Positions 10,192 through 22,102 of a stretch of 64,000 nucleotides of DNA are shown here, in pieces. The translations under genes were made by a program, and so were the position numbers. The notes below the pieces were generated by a model. That model was not told where the DNA came from. It did not search any database and saw only the letters and a program-made list of their open reading frames with translations. The DNA is from Ceratobasidium sp. AG-K (Eukaryota > Basidiomycota > Agaricomycetes > Cantharellales > Ceratobasidiaceae), in the NCBI GenBank assembly GCA_037039685.1, contig JAWNGF010000004.1, positions 2,852,001-2,916,000 on the forward strand, in the 5' to 3' direction. Each line of letters opens with the position of its first letter. Position 1 is the first letter of the stretch.

Positions 10192-10842
10192 TAAAGTAGG
10201 TGACATCCACAACTCGCTCTGCAAATTGCACGTGACGGAACACACAGCATATATAGCCGATGCCTTTGGTTCTGGACCACCAGAGCAGCTGCGAAGACGG
10301 GGAACATCAGAATAGACGCAGTGGCCACGTATATAGAGAGATAATAGTGATTGTTTTCTATTCGAGTGTTTCAAGCTTGGATAGCTCGCCCATCGCGTTC
10401 GCCGTCCAAAGCATCATGTAAGTAGAGAGAATCGGGGGCCCTGCTTAGACTCACAGCGGCAGGAAAGTCCACAATAAAGATGTACCAATCCAGACGTGAT
10501 GTAGGTCTAGCTACTAGGTGTCCACAGGCTCACAAGAACTTACATATGCTACTCAGAAGCGGGGTTATGGGATCTCGCACAATGCTGGGAACGGCCCCGG
10601 ATCCTGCCCGCTTACACGATGCTTTGGGCGGCGAACGCGATGAGCGAGCTATCCAAGCTTGAAACACTCGAATAGAAAACAATCACTATTATCTCTCTAT
10701 ATACGTGGCCACTGCGTCTATTCTGATGTTCCCCGTCTTCGCAGCTGCTCTGGTGGTCCAGAACCAAAGGCATCGGCTATATATGCTGTGTGTTCCGTCA
10801 CGTGCAATTTGCAGAGCGAGTTGTGGATGTCACCTACTTTAC
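10192..10842. repeat. large inverted repeat with Hsp70-fragment upstream sequence
   Basis: Left arm 10192-10422 and right arm 10611-10842 are reverse complements with very few differences. They share TAAAGTAGGTGACATCC through CAAGCTTGGATAGCTCGC and on to GCATC(A/G)TGTAAG. The spacer is about 188 bases and weaker similarity continues a little into it. The left arm contains the presumed promoter of the Hsp70-like fragment (CGGCTATATATGCTGTG on the minus strand, near 10245-10260). The right arm therefore carries a second copy of that promoter facing right. No transposon ends or target duplications are apparent. Confidence 0.85.
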
Positions 10843-12911
10843 CTTTACGGGAGTGACTGTGGTATGCACGCTATTGCGATCACAGTGGTAACAGGTGATT
10901 AGCGCCTCGAGAGCTGGTGACAATTGGAAGTTTGCGAACTCTTGCTTACCGGCGGTCACGGCCATTTATCCATCAGCGGAGGCTGAGTCAGTAAATGCAC
11001 GCATATAAAGAGATTTCTTCACGTACTCCTTTACAAAGGCTCGCTGGACCGCAAAACACGTAACTCCATATGGCTCGAGACGCGATGAACTACATGCGTA
11101 TTATGGATTGCGCGTATGGTAAAGCCAAACCCCAGTAGGTTGGCCCCGGTAGGAATAACTACCGACTCAGACAACCACCATTATGAGTGTTTTATGACTA
11201 CCAGAAAGACAGTGGCACCTCGGCGATGCTGACACCGTGGCCAGCCCCGAGCCACTTAAGAATTAAGTATCCATATGATAAAATCCTGACAGAGCACACA
11301 AACTATAACCCACCCATCCGGAGCCATTGGCTGTCTCTTGGCAAGTAACCTATAATTCATGAGTAGGCAACCTGGCGTGGGAAGGATTGTTTACAAATTC
11401 TCAAGACTTGCCACCCTCATAGTTGCTCTTAGTTTGAGGAGAGTGCGTCGTAGCCCCAATCACAACGCCAACTACACGCGAGTGGCGGGAGCAAGATGTT
11501 TGCAACCTGAAAACGAGATGGCATCACTAGCACAATGATTATTCCGCTCAACCCGCGATACCCCTGCAAGGCCATAACTACCCCGCGTTTGTTTAAGCGG
11601 ATCGCATACCGTACGGTTGTCCGGGTCCGAGCAAACGTTCGTTCAAGCCAGTACGCGGAGGATAAAGTAGAATCATTGTTTGTGTCGAGCATATAGGCGT
11701 TCGACTGATGAATTGACATAACCAAGCCTCAAGTACTCGTATCTTTTAAACATTTGCACATACTCGGTAGCGAAATAGCCCTTGCCGTGTTGATTCCGAA
11801 TTACCAAATGCCATCTTCCACGCGCCTAGTAACAAACCCCATGGCCAAACCACAGCTTCCTGAATTTGCCTGTGGACCAGATGTTTTATTCGCTACTCGA
11901 TATGTCGCGACGAGCCAGAGACACGTAAGTCTTTCCATGAAAGTTATGCTTGGCTGGCAACTCCAACCTACATCACCCGACGGTTCATCGATGAGCCTGC
12001 ACCACCGGCCAAAAAAGGTCTCAATCAATGCGCATACACAGGCTCGGCCCGTGCCCCTCTCCCATCGTCCAATGGGTGCCTACTCCGCAATTATCCAACG
12101 TCTTCGCTTAGGCTTCGCCGAGAATTCGCCAAGCTCGAGCTGACAGATGCGGCCTTGGGACCGACTGCGTTCCGTCGGCGTTGGTCCGACCGTCCTAGCC
12201 AAGTCAAAGCAGTGACCGTAAACCCATTGTGTCCGCGACCGTAATACCGTCGAGCTTTGTCTGGCCTTCAGCCAAGAGTTGTTCGGTCACGGAGAGAATC
12301 ACGCGATGTCGAGTCAAATACAAATGTTTCATTATGCATGCATTTTATGATGTCAAATGTCAAGAACGACATGGATCGACGCGAAACCGGCCGTCCCCAC
12401 ATAATCACTCTCGTGTCAGCCGGCCATTGGATAAGAAATGCGAAAAAAACTGAATGCATACATCGCATGTTCATCACGTAGAAGCCGATTCGAAGTATTT
12501 TTGGAAATGCGATGCCAAGACAGGAGGTTCTATTTTGGCTCACGTCATTGCTGGTACGCACTGGGCCTACGGGGTCCAACAGCGAAAGCCGCAAAAGGGG
12601 AGGGCCAAGAGAGCATTGATCACGGGCCAGACTCTGCAAGTGGAGCGGATGGGCAAGTGACCTTCGGCAGCCGCAAGCGGGGAGAGTCGGGCAGCAAGCG
12701 TCTGGGGATGCTGTAAATAGATGTGGGGAGGCATTATGTCAGGCGTCATCTGACGAACGCATGCTTATAGAATCCGAATATGATTGGGGTAGGGGTTAGG
12801 AGACGGGGGTCAGGGAAGGGGGGGTTTAAATACTCGCTTAGTCGACCCCACCTTTTGCATCCCGTCTTTCGCCTATCCTTTTTCTTCTGCCCGTCCCGCC
12901 AACCGTACGAC
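10843..12911. other. 2-kb stretch without a recognisable gene
   Basis: Only short open frames occur here (the longest about 130 codons, 11754-12143), without known motifs or a convincing splice pattern. The last few hundred bases are presumably the promoter of the acetate-transporter gene: CT-rich stretches lie near 12860-12900, just before its start codon. Confidence 0.5.
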
Positions 12912-13914
12912 ATGTCTCACAACACTCACGACGCGGAGAAGGCTGCGGGGGCGACCAATGGCGCCGAGCATTACAATGGCGGAGGCTACCTCGGAGGACC
13001 TGGTCTGCATCATTCGATCAGTGTCGACACTCAGGTGAGTGCCGGTCGTGACAGCCGCACCCGGTTTCTGACGGTATTGCTATTGTTGGTAGCGTGCGTT
13101 CCCGGTCTACCATCGTAAGCTCGGGAACCCCGCACCTCTCGGGTTGTTTGGATTCGCGTCGACGACGTTGATTTTATCGTTGTACAATGCTGGCGCGCGA
13201 GGCATCAATGTGGTATGTGTGGCATATGCATATTGCTTGGGCTCGACTAACATTTTTTCAGCCCAACGCGGTCGTTGGAATGGCCATGGGTGTTGGAGGA
13301 CTCTGCCAGCTCCTGGCCGGCATGTGGGAGTTTGCCGCCGGCAACACTTTTGGTGCAACGGGTGAGCAAAGCCCTGGCTCGGCACGGAAGCCGTATGACT
13401 AACTTCGGCATGACGTAGCATTCTCGATGTACGGCGGCTTTTGGATTTCCTATGGGTTGATCTTTTGGCCGGGCTCCGGCATCCTTGATGCCTACACGGG
13501 AGAAGCCGCACCGCAGCTCGCAAGCGCTCTAGGCATTTATGTAAGTCGCAGTTCAGCCTGAGATGGCATTTTATTGACATTTGGGCGCAGTTGATTACCT
13601 GGATGATCATCACGTTCTTGTTGTTTTTGGCTACGTTCCGAGCTTCGGTTGCGCTCAGCGGTGTGTTCTTCTTCCTAGTCCTTACGTTTATGATGCTCGC
13701 AGTCTCCGAGTTTACTGGGAGTGGTAAGTTAGTTTTTGTGCGAACGAGACATAAACTAACAAATCACATAGCTTCTGTGCACAAGGCTGGTGGCATCCTG
13801 GGTTGTATTACTGCGATGATTGCGTTCTATACTGGATCGGCTGGCTTGTACAGCCCCGATGCGAGCTACTTTGTGCTCCCCGTGGGGGATCTGCCCAAGC
13901 GTCGCGACGATTAG
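12912..13914 (+). CDS. acetate/ammonium transporter of the GPR1/FUN34/YaaH (Ady2/SatP) family
   Basis: This is a six-helix plasma-membrane permease for acetate and related small acids. Six exons join cleanly into 246 residues: 12912-13034, 13093-13212, 13262-13361, 13419-13540, 13591-13723 and 13772-13914. The first 40 residues are a polar cytoplasmic tail. The family signature NPAPLGLFGFASTT follows at about residues 50-63. Hydrophobic helices include VVGMAMGVGGLCQLLAGMWE, YGGFWISYGLIFW, LITWMIITFLLFLATF, ALSGVFFFLVLTFMML and the last one with GGILGCITAMIAFYTG. The end KASYF-like DASYFVLPVGDLPKR is typical. Every donor is GT and every acceptor AG. Regulation cannot be read from the sequence; homologues respond to acetate and loss of glucose. 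Confidence 0.93.
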
Positions 13915-14167
13915 GGCGTCGGAAAACCCCCATGTTGGGAACGGTTCTGTGATTCTTTTTATTTTGCTGTGGGGTCTAGTCATTGTTTTTTTTGGCTGTT
14001 TTTGTACGAGCGTAATACACGACGCAGAGTCATTTCCCAAAAGAGACAAGCCTGGACCTGGAATCACGTGGGAGATCTGATGATTGGGCGCGTGACTGTG
14101 GGGTGGCATGGCTGGGGCATGGACGGCATAGAGTAGACGACGACTAGAGCTAGACATAGAGTAGACC

Positions 14168-16644
14168 ATGGACGCTGCCTTTGACGACGATCACCGCCCC
14201 CAAGAAGGCCGCCGCAGTGCATCTCGCGACTCGCGCACGGCCCGCATCGAGCTTGCGCAACGGCGGCTGGAAAGTGCGCTGGCAACGCCCAACAGCCCCT
14301 CGTCGCCCTGGTCCGCCCGCAGCCTTGGGATGGGCCTTGCAGTCGGAAGCCCCACTACCACGACCGGCGCTAGTCACAGCCCAGCCCAATTCGGCCGCGG
14401 ATTGCGCAGCGTGTCGTTTAGCAGCGAGCCAGACCACCGCTTCCCTGGCGCTCGTCGTTCGGATCATCCCACGTTCCCATCGACGTTCGAGGACAATGAA
14501 TCCGAGGTTTCGCTCGACGACGTCTACTTTCAGCCCAGCCCACGTCGCTCGTCGCCCACTGCCCTCCTGCCCCGCAGCGGTGGCCTGTACGCATCTATTG
14601 GCGCCAACGGAATGCCTGTACATACCCCCGATGGCACTCGCTCGCGCTCCCAGTCGTTGGCGACGCTCGGAAGACGGCCCATCCCCACATTCCCCTCTTC
14701 TCCGCTTCCTGCGCCTGGGTCCCAGGGTCTGCCCCAGAGCTGGGCCGACTCGCGCTTTGCGATCCCCGCACCGATCCGCAACTATGCACACCAGATTCCG
14801 GCCCCAGCACCGCGTCAAGACCTAAGCAACATCTCACCCTTTGTCCGCGATGTCGGCCAGATTGTGCACGACGACTTTAGGGAGCTCTGGCCTGGCGAGG
14901 AGAACGGAGCTGGCGGGGGAAGCGGCACGACGTCGCGCAGGCACAGTGTCAGCGTGGTCCAGCCCCGCGGGCGTTTTGCCAACGCGTTCGCTCAAGGACA
15001 GAGCGTCATTTCCGATGATGAACTGCTGGGCAACATGCTTAATCTTGATTTGGACGATTCCACGCCCCCGAGCAGGCAGACGGCTGGTCGCGTCGTGCCC
15101 GCCACGTTTAACCCGCGTGGGCCCTTGAGCGGCGGAGGATCCGGCCTGGTGAGCCAGCCATCGAGCTTGCCCAATTACCCCGCTCCGTTGCAGCGGCACT
15201 CGCCCGTGGGTGCCCTTGGGCTGCACGAGAATAGCCCGAGAACTTCGACCCTCGAGTATGTTCCCGAAAACGGCACCTCTTGGCGTCAGAACCAGAATCC
15301 AAGTCCAGAACGCGGGTCGGGATACGGCCCGCGTCCATCGTTGACTCAATTGCGGACCGACTCGTTGCGTGCAAGTGCTAATGCGGGCGAGCGCGGATTC
15401 TCGCCTCGCTCTCGCCAAACACTCAGCGCGGATTCGCTCTCCAAGGACATCAGAACTATACCCACGACCGAGGACTTGGGTTAGGGCTCGGAACTGGCTC
15501 GGGAGGTGCATACGGCACACGCGACCAACCGCCGACTCCAAACCAAGGCCAGTTTCACCAGAATAATCCTGGTGCGTCGCCACGTGCGACTGGCAAACAG
15601 TTTCCCGTTTCGCCTTCGGCCATGCGTACGAGCTTTGGGCCCCTGTCCCTGGTGCCCCACCCCCGGCCACGCACACTACGACTGGAGACTCAGATCTCGG
15701 TCGTGGTTTGCCTCTGTCATCTGTCCCGCCCGGCGCTCCACTCTATGTCGTCGAGTTCAAAGCTGGACGTACCGACTTGTTCTTTACCCCGAAGGCGAAG
15801 GCCAAGAACCTATCCGGCGCGGAGATTTGGTGATTGTCGAGGCTGATCGCGGCAAGGATTTGGGCAAGGTCGTCAACGATAGCATCTCATTGGCCGAGGT
15901 GGAGAGGTTCATGATGGAGGGCGCAGACGACGGGCAGGGCGGACGCAAGGAGATTATGCCCAAGCGGATCTATGGACGTGCTGGCCCAGGAGATACACAG
16001 TGAGTCCATATAATGACTCTTGTGGACCGAACTAACGATAGCACAGGTTGTTGTTGAGCAAGATGCAAGACGAGGTCAAGGCGCTCCAGTTGTGCCAGAG
16101 CAAGATCAGGCAAAAGAAGCTTCCGATGGAGGTTATCGACGCCGAGTACCAATGGTGCGTCGGTCCTTTACGTTTGTGGGCGAGGTCTGACTAGAGCCCC
16201 GTATCCGCCCCCATTTTATATGCGCCACATTACCAATTATCTCCTTGCGAACGATGCCCCTGCGGTCGTTCGCCTTCGATCCAACCGATTACGTCTTGAT
16301 TATCGCGGCATATAGGGATCGTCGCAAGCTTACGTTTTACTATGTCGCCGACCGCAGGATTGATTTCCGTGAGCTCGTGAGGGAATTGTTTAGGTAAGTT
16401 GGCTGATACCTATGTTTCAATGGTGGTGGGCGGTGGTTGGGAGCGGGGACGCGAGAGCAGAGAGCGCAGGAGAATATATAACACTCCCATATATGGTGGA
16501 ATTAGGAACAGGGGTCATCAGATCACCAAGATTAACAAGACGGCACTTGCTTACCATATCCGCATTGATAGGCTCTACAAGACCCGCATCTGGATGTCGT
16601 GTCTCCAAGGGCCGGCTGGCGCCGAAGCCGCCGGCACGTCGTAG
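14168..16644 (+). CDS. PSP1 C-terminal domain protein, split by three one-base gaps
   Basis: The N-terminal 440 residues are low-complexity, rich in Ser, Pro, Gly and Arg, as in yeast Psp1-like proteins. The conserved PSP1 domain starts near 15745 with APLYVVEFKAGRTDLFF. It continues with RRGDLVIVEADRGKDLGKV, then after introns DEVKALQLCQSKIRQKKLPM, DRRKLTFYYVADRRIDFREL and LYKTRIWMSCL, stop 16642-16644. Three shifts are needed, each fixed by one extra base in a homopolymer: GGG at 15478-15480, GGG at 15637-15639 and TTT at 15783-15785. Together they restore the original frame. The PSP1 domain is found in proteins linked to DNA polymerase-alpha suppression, mRNA binding and bacterial PSP1; the exact role here is unknown. 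The conserved coding sense on both sides of each gap argues against a pseudogene. Confidence 0.8.
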
Positions 16645-18690
16645 AGCCGAACTACGAAGCCCCGAGCCAAAATTACACGTTAAGTCTAAATGTGGAACGA
16701 GTTTTGTTGCTCTGCAATCGTTGTCTTGCATATCACCTAAAAACTGTACCATCAAGCTGTTTTGGTGTCCTATCGTTCCGTCTTACCACCTCTTCCTATA
16801 TTTCAACTCTTGGGTATCGATCTGATGTGATATATCTGAGTCTCTGTGAGCTGTGTCGTGTTTTGGCCGACTGCTGCCTACTTAACACTCGTTTTATTTA
16901 GTCGATCAAAATTTTAGCGCCTACCTTGGTTCGCGCATGTTCAAGCTGTACTTGTAATTTTAGCTTTTTCTAGGCATTAAATGGGTGATTTGTGAATGAA
17001 ACGACTGTGCCATGTTTGGGTAACTTGGGGCTCAAAAGACTAACAGCAAAGCAAGTGCCATCGGGAAGCACAGCGCGAATCTCAACAGCTGGTGGGCAGG
17101 TCGGGTGGGTTGGTGAGTGTGCAATCGCTTCTGTGAAAGACTGGGCACAGGTGTAGCGCATACATTCCCACCTTCTACTTCCGAAGATCCACAATTCCAC
17201 TCGAGCTCTAACTATCCTCGGGTGGCTTTTGATACGCGGCCTGCGTGCTCGCGGCATTGAGCACGCGTGCAGAACACGTTAGTGCCACGGTCTAGGATCA
17301 GAAACCAAAGCGGTGGGCTTCTGGCACCTCGTGTGGATGATTGGGCGCTTCCGGGGGCGATAGGTGCCCACAGGATGAACATTCGTTCGGCAGAACGTAA
17401 ACTCCCAGTGGGATAGGAGCCATTAGGATATCATATGCCTGTCTCAATCGACCCTTTCCTGATTCGTGTGGAATGTAAACCTCAAACCTTTAGGAACATC
17501 TGCACATGAGGAACCACCAGGTTGACCGATCGACTTAACTACGGATATCTCCATTCTCTCGATGCGCGGAAACCATACTAGAATTGTGCGACATGGATAC
17601 AAACGCTGGTCGAAAGGATCTATATCCGTACGGAGCAAAGTTGGAATGGCAACCAGTAGTTAGGATAGCAGATTCGGTATTCCAAACGAATTCCGAGTCA
17701 AAGTTTACCCCTTCACGAATCACGAGCCGCTGGTTGCGAAGCCTCCCCATTCTTGTCTTTCTTGAGACCCTCTCACACCAGCGCATGTTGCCTCGACCCG
17801 AACCTGCCCACCGATGATAGTGTAGTCTCAGGGATTTGGCACTAGTGATTGATGTCCCACGTCTTGGTTCCGACAGTCTTCCGACCCGCCCAGAGAGGTA
17901 ACGCGACAACGTTTGATAGTATGCTTAGATCCTGGTGTAAAACGCATATATGCTGAAACTGGTTTTGCAAACAGAGACGCATACACCCCGGAACTGTTAC
18001 CCTGTGGTCGCAGCTCACCCGACCCCGTTTGAGCATGCCCCAAGCAATTGTTTTTTTCAGTGCTGTTGGAAAGTATCTGCGCTGGTTCCTAGGCTGGATC
18101 GAGGTTCAGAGTCAAGATCCGATGATCCAGAATAATAACCTAAACCGAAGCTTACCCCTAAGCTCACTGCACCGGCTTGGATCGAATTCTTGCGTTGGCG
18201 ATCGAAAGACTTAATTAGCAGATATGTTTAATTTCAATTTAACTGTTCACAGGCGGAAAGCACGATAACTGCTAGGGGCAACGTTAATGTATTCAGTTTA
18301 CCGATGCACGGTGTGCTGGGACAGGGACAGCAAAATGATTGGGTATAAGCTTGATCAACTCCTGGCAGGAACGGATTGGCCATTAGTACGATGATCAGAT
18401 TTCCTTAATTTGACCATCCATCCAAAGTCCTCAGACGGGTAAGTATCCGTTAAGCAGGCTAAATCGTTAGCATAGGGATAAGGAGTAGAACACGCCAGCT
18501 TTGATCGATTTCGTAGCCCCTGGTCTTACGTAGCAACGGTTTAGTCTATATGACTTGAGTCACTTCATTCGAGTTTGACTGTGGTCTAGTTTGCAGTGAT
18601 CGTGTTTGTCGGTATCACGTGGACCATATTGCAAATGAAATTTAGCACCTCACTGTGTCCGACCCTTGTGATTCCTCAAAGCCCCAAGTC
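16645..18690. other. 2-kb stretch without a recognisable gene
   Basis: Short open frames on both strands (the longest 137 codons) show no known motif. I saw no tRNA-like structure, transposon end or conserved domain. The right end includes the promoter of the Bcp1 gene. Confidence 0.5.
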
Positions 18691-19738
18691 ATGTCATTGA
18701 ACAAACGAAAGAACGAGGGTAGCGACAGCAGTAGTGACGATGGAATTCAGGCGAGCTGCATAAATGGATAGTTGAACTAAACTGACCATCCTCCAGGAAC
18801 TCGTGGATGTGGATTTTGAATTTTTTGGCCCAACCGAAATTGATTATCTTGCTCTCAAACGTCTCCTCAACCAGCTGTTCAGCGCGGACTCGCCCCGGTT
18901 TCAGGTCGAAAAGTTAGCAGAGCTCATCCTTTCTCAACCAGGCGTCGGGTCGACTGTCAAGACGGATGGTATCGATTCAGATCCCTATGCCATCCTTAGC
19001 GTACTCAATGTCAATGTGCACAAGGTAGAGTATACTTCCTCCATCATTGTCTCTTGGGGCTTGCTTCAACTGATTCTATGTAGGATAATGAGTCGATCAG
19101 AGCTATCGTGGAGTATTTGCTGGAAAAGGCGCAAACAGACTCGGATATCAAGTCCCTCCTGGCAGAAATCTTGTCCCCGCAGGCACTTGGGGCATCGACC
19201 GGACATACCGGTTTGATTATCAGCGAGCGATTAATCAACATGCCACCCCAAATCATGCCGCCAATGTATAAGATGTTGGGGGAAGAACTCCAAAACGCAA
19301 TACAGGAGGTATGATTCATCGGGCGTATTGGCACTGGGATGTCATTTGACTATTCCCACTAGTAGAACGAACCATATCAATTCGACAACTTCATTGTGAT
19401 CTCGCGCTGTTTCCGATTTAGCGACGATGAAGAGAGTGCTACCAGAAAGAGTAATCCTCCCAAAAAGCAAAAGCGTAAAGGCGGAGGTTTGCGGTCCTAT
19501 CACGCAGAAGATGAGTGTATAGAAAAGGTCAGTAGTTGCAACCCCCGTATTCGCGTTATGAGTAACAAAAGTCCAGGTGTCCTTCGCCCAAATGGAATAT
19601 GAGTATACCAATAAAATCCCACGAGAAGATGATTCCTTTGGGGTTGATCTCGCCGGACGGGCCACAGTCTTCCCGCGATCAAAGTTCTCAACCTTGGTGT
19701 CCCTCATGCAGGACGCATTCCCGCCTGGGCGCCCGTGA
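18691..19738 (+). CDS. BCP1: Bcp1/BCCIP family protein (nuclear export and ribosome biogenesis)
   Basis: Five exons (18691-18750, 18797-19024, 19084-19308, 19366-19527, 19577-19738) join in frame to give 278 residues, the usual length for fungal Bcp1. The yeast protein is a chaperone for ribosomal protein Rpl23 and is needed for nuclear export of Mss4. Family features seen: the acidic SDSSSDD start, VDVDFEFFGPTEIDY, LKRLLNQLF, the GSTVKTDG.DSDPYAILSVLNV block, YLLEKAQTD, the GLIISERLINMP motif and MYKMLGEELQ. After these come a basic nuclear-localisation-like KKQKRKGG and the end FPRSKFSTLVSLMQDAFPP. The first intron starts GC rather than GT (CAG/GCGAGC), a rare but accepted donor type; the other introns are GT-AG. 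Confidence 0.92.
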
Positions 19739-20191
19739 TTCACATTAGATTGAATGCTGCACATTTGACACTCCTTGTACTATCCACGAATCAAGACTCG
19801 TTAAACCCGTTACAGTCTACCAAAATGTGTAACTTTGTAGCCTGGTTTATATTGAACGTTGCGACCCTGGCTCCACAGCGGCTAGGTGTATATTCCTCAA
19901 ATTACCTCACTAGAGAGAAAACACAATCCCATACAGTCTAGACGAGCCGGATCATACTTTTCTAGGTGGCGCTGAAACCCAACTCCTCCGACGATCCCGC
20001 CAGCGGCGTTAATTTATGCCTTGCAATATGTGTCAGAGTTAGGCATCGCCCTAGAATCGATCACGTGCCTGTCTCTTCTTCTCCACCACACACCACACTA
20101 AGGACTGCCTGATAGACTGTACTCTTCCTCGTGTTTTGCCTTGTACGACGAGAGAAGACTACGAGTCCAGGTCTTCAGGATTTCCACCATC
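19739..20191. other. intergenic region between Bcp1 and tRNase Z genes
   Basis: It holds the 3' untranslated region of one gene and the promoter of the next, which point the same way. A CT-rich stretch near 20070-20130 precedes the tRNase Z start. Nothing else is seen. Confidence 0.5.
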
Positions 20192-21803
20192 ATGTCCAAA
20201 AACTTGAGCTTGACTTTTTTGGGCACTAGTGCTGGGGGAGGACCAACCACATCGCGCGGGTGCACCTCAACCGCAATCAGTTTTGACAGCTCTATATGGC
20301 GTAAGTGGTGTCATTATTTTTTTATTTTATTGAATCCACCTCAGACCTACAAAAGTCGTTGATTGCGCCGAGGGCACTGAGCGTCAGATGTTGCGTGGAA
20401 AGTTGAAGGTGACTAGAGTCCGCAAGATATTTGTAACACATCTGCATAGTGAGTTTGAAAATCAACGGATAACCCCAAGCCTGATATAGACATTACTCTA
20501 CATCACAGTGGATCATTGCATGGGCGTAGCACCCTTGATGAGGTAAGATGACTCTGATGCAAATAACATATCGTTAATTTCGGGTAGTTCCTTGATGTCG
20601 TCGGTCTCCAACCCGTCCCCCAATCCCAATGCAAAGCGGCTCGATATCTTTGGGCCACACGGTCTTCGCGAACTGCTGAGAACAATCCTTAGAATCACTC
20701 AAACAACTCTGTCCGGAAAGTATGCCGTGCACGAGCTGATAACCATGGCCGATACCCCTTACTCGTGCGAGCTTTCTCAAATGCATCCAAATGAAGCGCC
20801 GGGGGATGACATACGGCCATCTCCACAAGGATGCTGGGTGGAAATAGATAGGGAAAGTGGGTGGACGGTGAGCGCCGGGTCGATTAAGCATAGGGGTGAG
20901 TAGAGATTTGGATCCCTGCTGTTTTCTTACAGGTGCCACCGGCTGATGCCGTACTTTGTGACTTCCCTCAACAGTCAACTGACCATGATCGCTTTCAGTG
21001 CCCTGCCTAGGCTATGTCTTCCAAGAAGCACCTAGTGCTGCACCGTTTGACCGGTTGGAGCATCTAGAGCCTCTAGACCGCAACTCGGAGGCACTCGCCA
21101 ATCAAGGGATACGGCATCCTCGATCGCTCTTACGACAGCTCTTGCAGACCCGCGAGCCCATTATCCTCCCTGATGGAACAGTGGTACACCCACCCCCGCT
21201 TTCATTTCCAGGAAGAAAACTGGTGCTGTTGGGTGATACGTCCGATCCTTGGGTGATGAAAGACCTTGCCAGGACGCAAGTTTGCTGGTTCACGAAGCAA
21301 CTAACGCATATATCCCGTCTAGCGTTGACACACGTTCTTCAGGGTCAGGGGACTCAGAGTACCGGGTTAAGGAACGAGCGGTTCTTCGGGTCACTCGACT
21401 CCAGTCATGGCTGGAGAGTTTGCCCGGGCCATCCGAGCGAAGAGGCTAGTGCTAAATCATTTCAGTGCAAAGTAAGTGTTTAGTGTTATCATCCACTTGC
21501 AGCCGGACATTTGTCCGCATTCAAACGTTTCCCGTGCTGGTCTCACTATCACGGCGATTGGTCGAACAAAATTTGGGGACCTCATTCTACACGTGAGGAA
21601 CTAACCAAATATGCGACAGGTTCCCATCTCCTGATCCAACTTCTATGGCACGCGAGCTATCAGAAAGCTCCAAAGCGGATCCTCGATTAGATGTAATGTT
21701 GGAAATAGAGCAACAGGCCAGCAAAGCTTGGGGCGGCGGTCGAGCAATTGCCTCATATGACTTGCTACGAATAGATGTACCTGCTCACGAGCCCAGCACC
21801 TGA
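20192..21803 (+). CDS. tRNase Z, short form (ELAC1-like), with two one-base gaps
   Basis: This metallo-beta-lactamase-fold endonuclease cuts the 3' trailer from precursor tRNA. It starts at 20192 with LTFLGTSAGGG.TTSRGCTS, the family N terminus. After two introns the zinc motif reads THLHMDHCMGV, intact across a splice site. Later motifs are IFGPHGLRELL, PGRKLVLLGDTSDP, LLVHEATNAYIPS and GHSTPVMAGEFARAIRAKRL followed by NHFSAK. The C terminus ends RIDVPAHEPST with the stop at 21801-21803. Two shifts interrupt it, both curable by one base in a short homopolymer: CC at 21269-21270 and GGG at 21388-21390. All zinc-binding motifs are present, so I take the gene as functional and the gaps as sequence errors. 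The length (about 400 residues) fits the short form; the long form would have a second, inactive half. Confidence 0.88.
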
Positions 21804-22102
21804 CCATGGAAACCGCATCGAATTGTTTTACAGACAAATATAGATTAATCAAGCCATCGTACACGCCTACACAGAGGGCGGCCCGTGTATAAATCGCCGC
21901 TATGTGGGGGCATGATGCAGAAATACACTGAGAAAGGACAACAATACAACAGACAGAGAGGTGCAGAAATCAGTCATACGTGATGAAAAAAGTGTTCCAA
22001 TGCACCTCAGCGTGCAGTGATACCTAGAAAGACACTACAGGATGCGGATGGGAAGTACAGGCAAATTGCGGTTGTCTGGCTGGCCTCATAAGATCAGCGG
22101 GT
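21804..22102. other. convergent intergenic region
   Basis: This is the 3' ends of the tRNase Z gene (plus strand) and the HMG-box gene (minus strand). No motif is seen beyond presumptive untranslated sequence. Confidence 0.5.

Noticed and set aside
10180..10856. Identical 64-residue ORFs on opposite strands (MKHSNRKQSLLSLYIRGHC...)
   Set aside because: They come from the inverted repeat; the sequence is promoter-like with a TATA box, not protein-coding.
14834..15676. A 280-codon minus-strand open frame opposite the PSP1 gene
   Set aside because: It is a shadow of the GC-rich, low-complexity coding strand; it has no motif, and the opposite strand holds a conserved domain with a proper exon chain.
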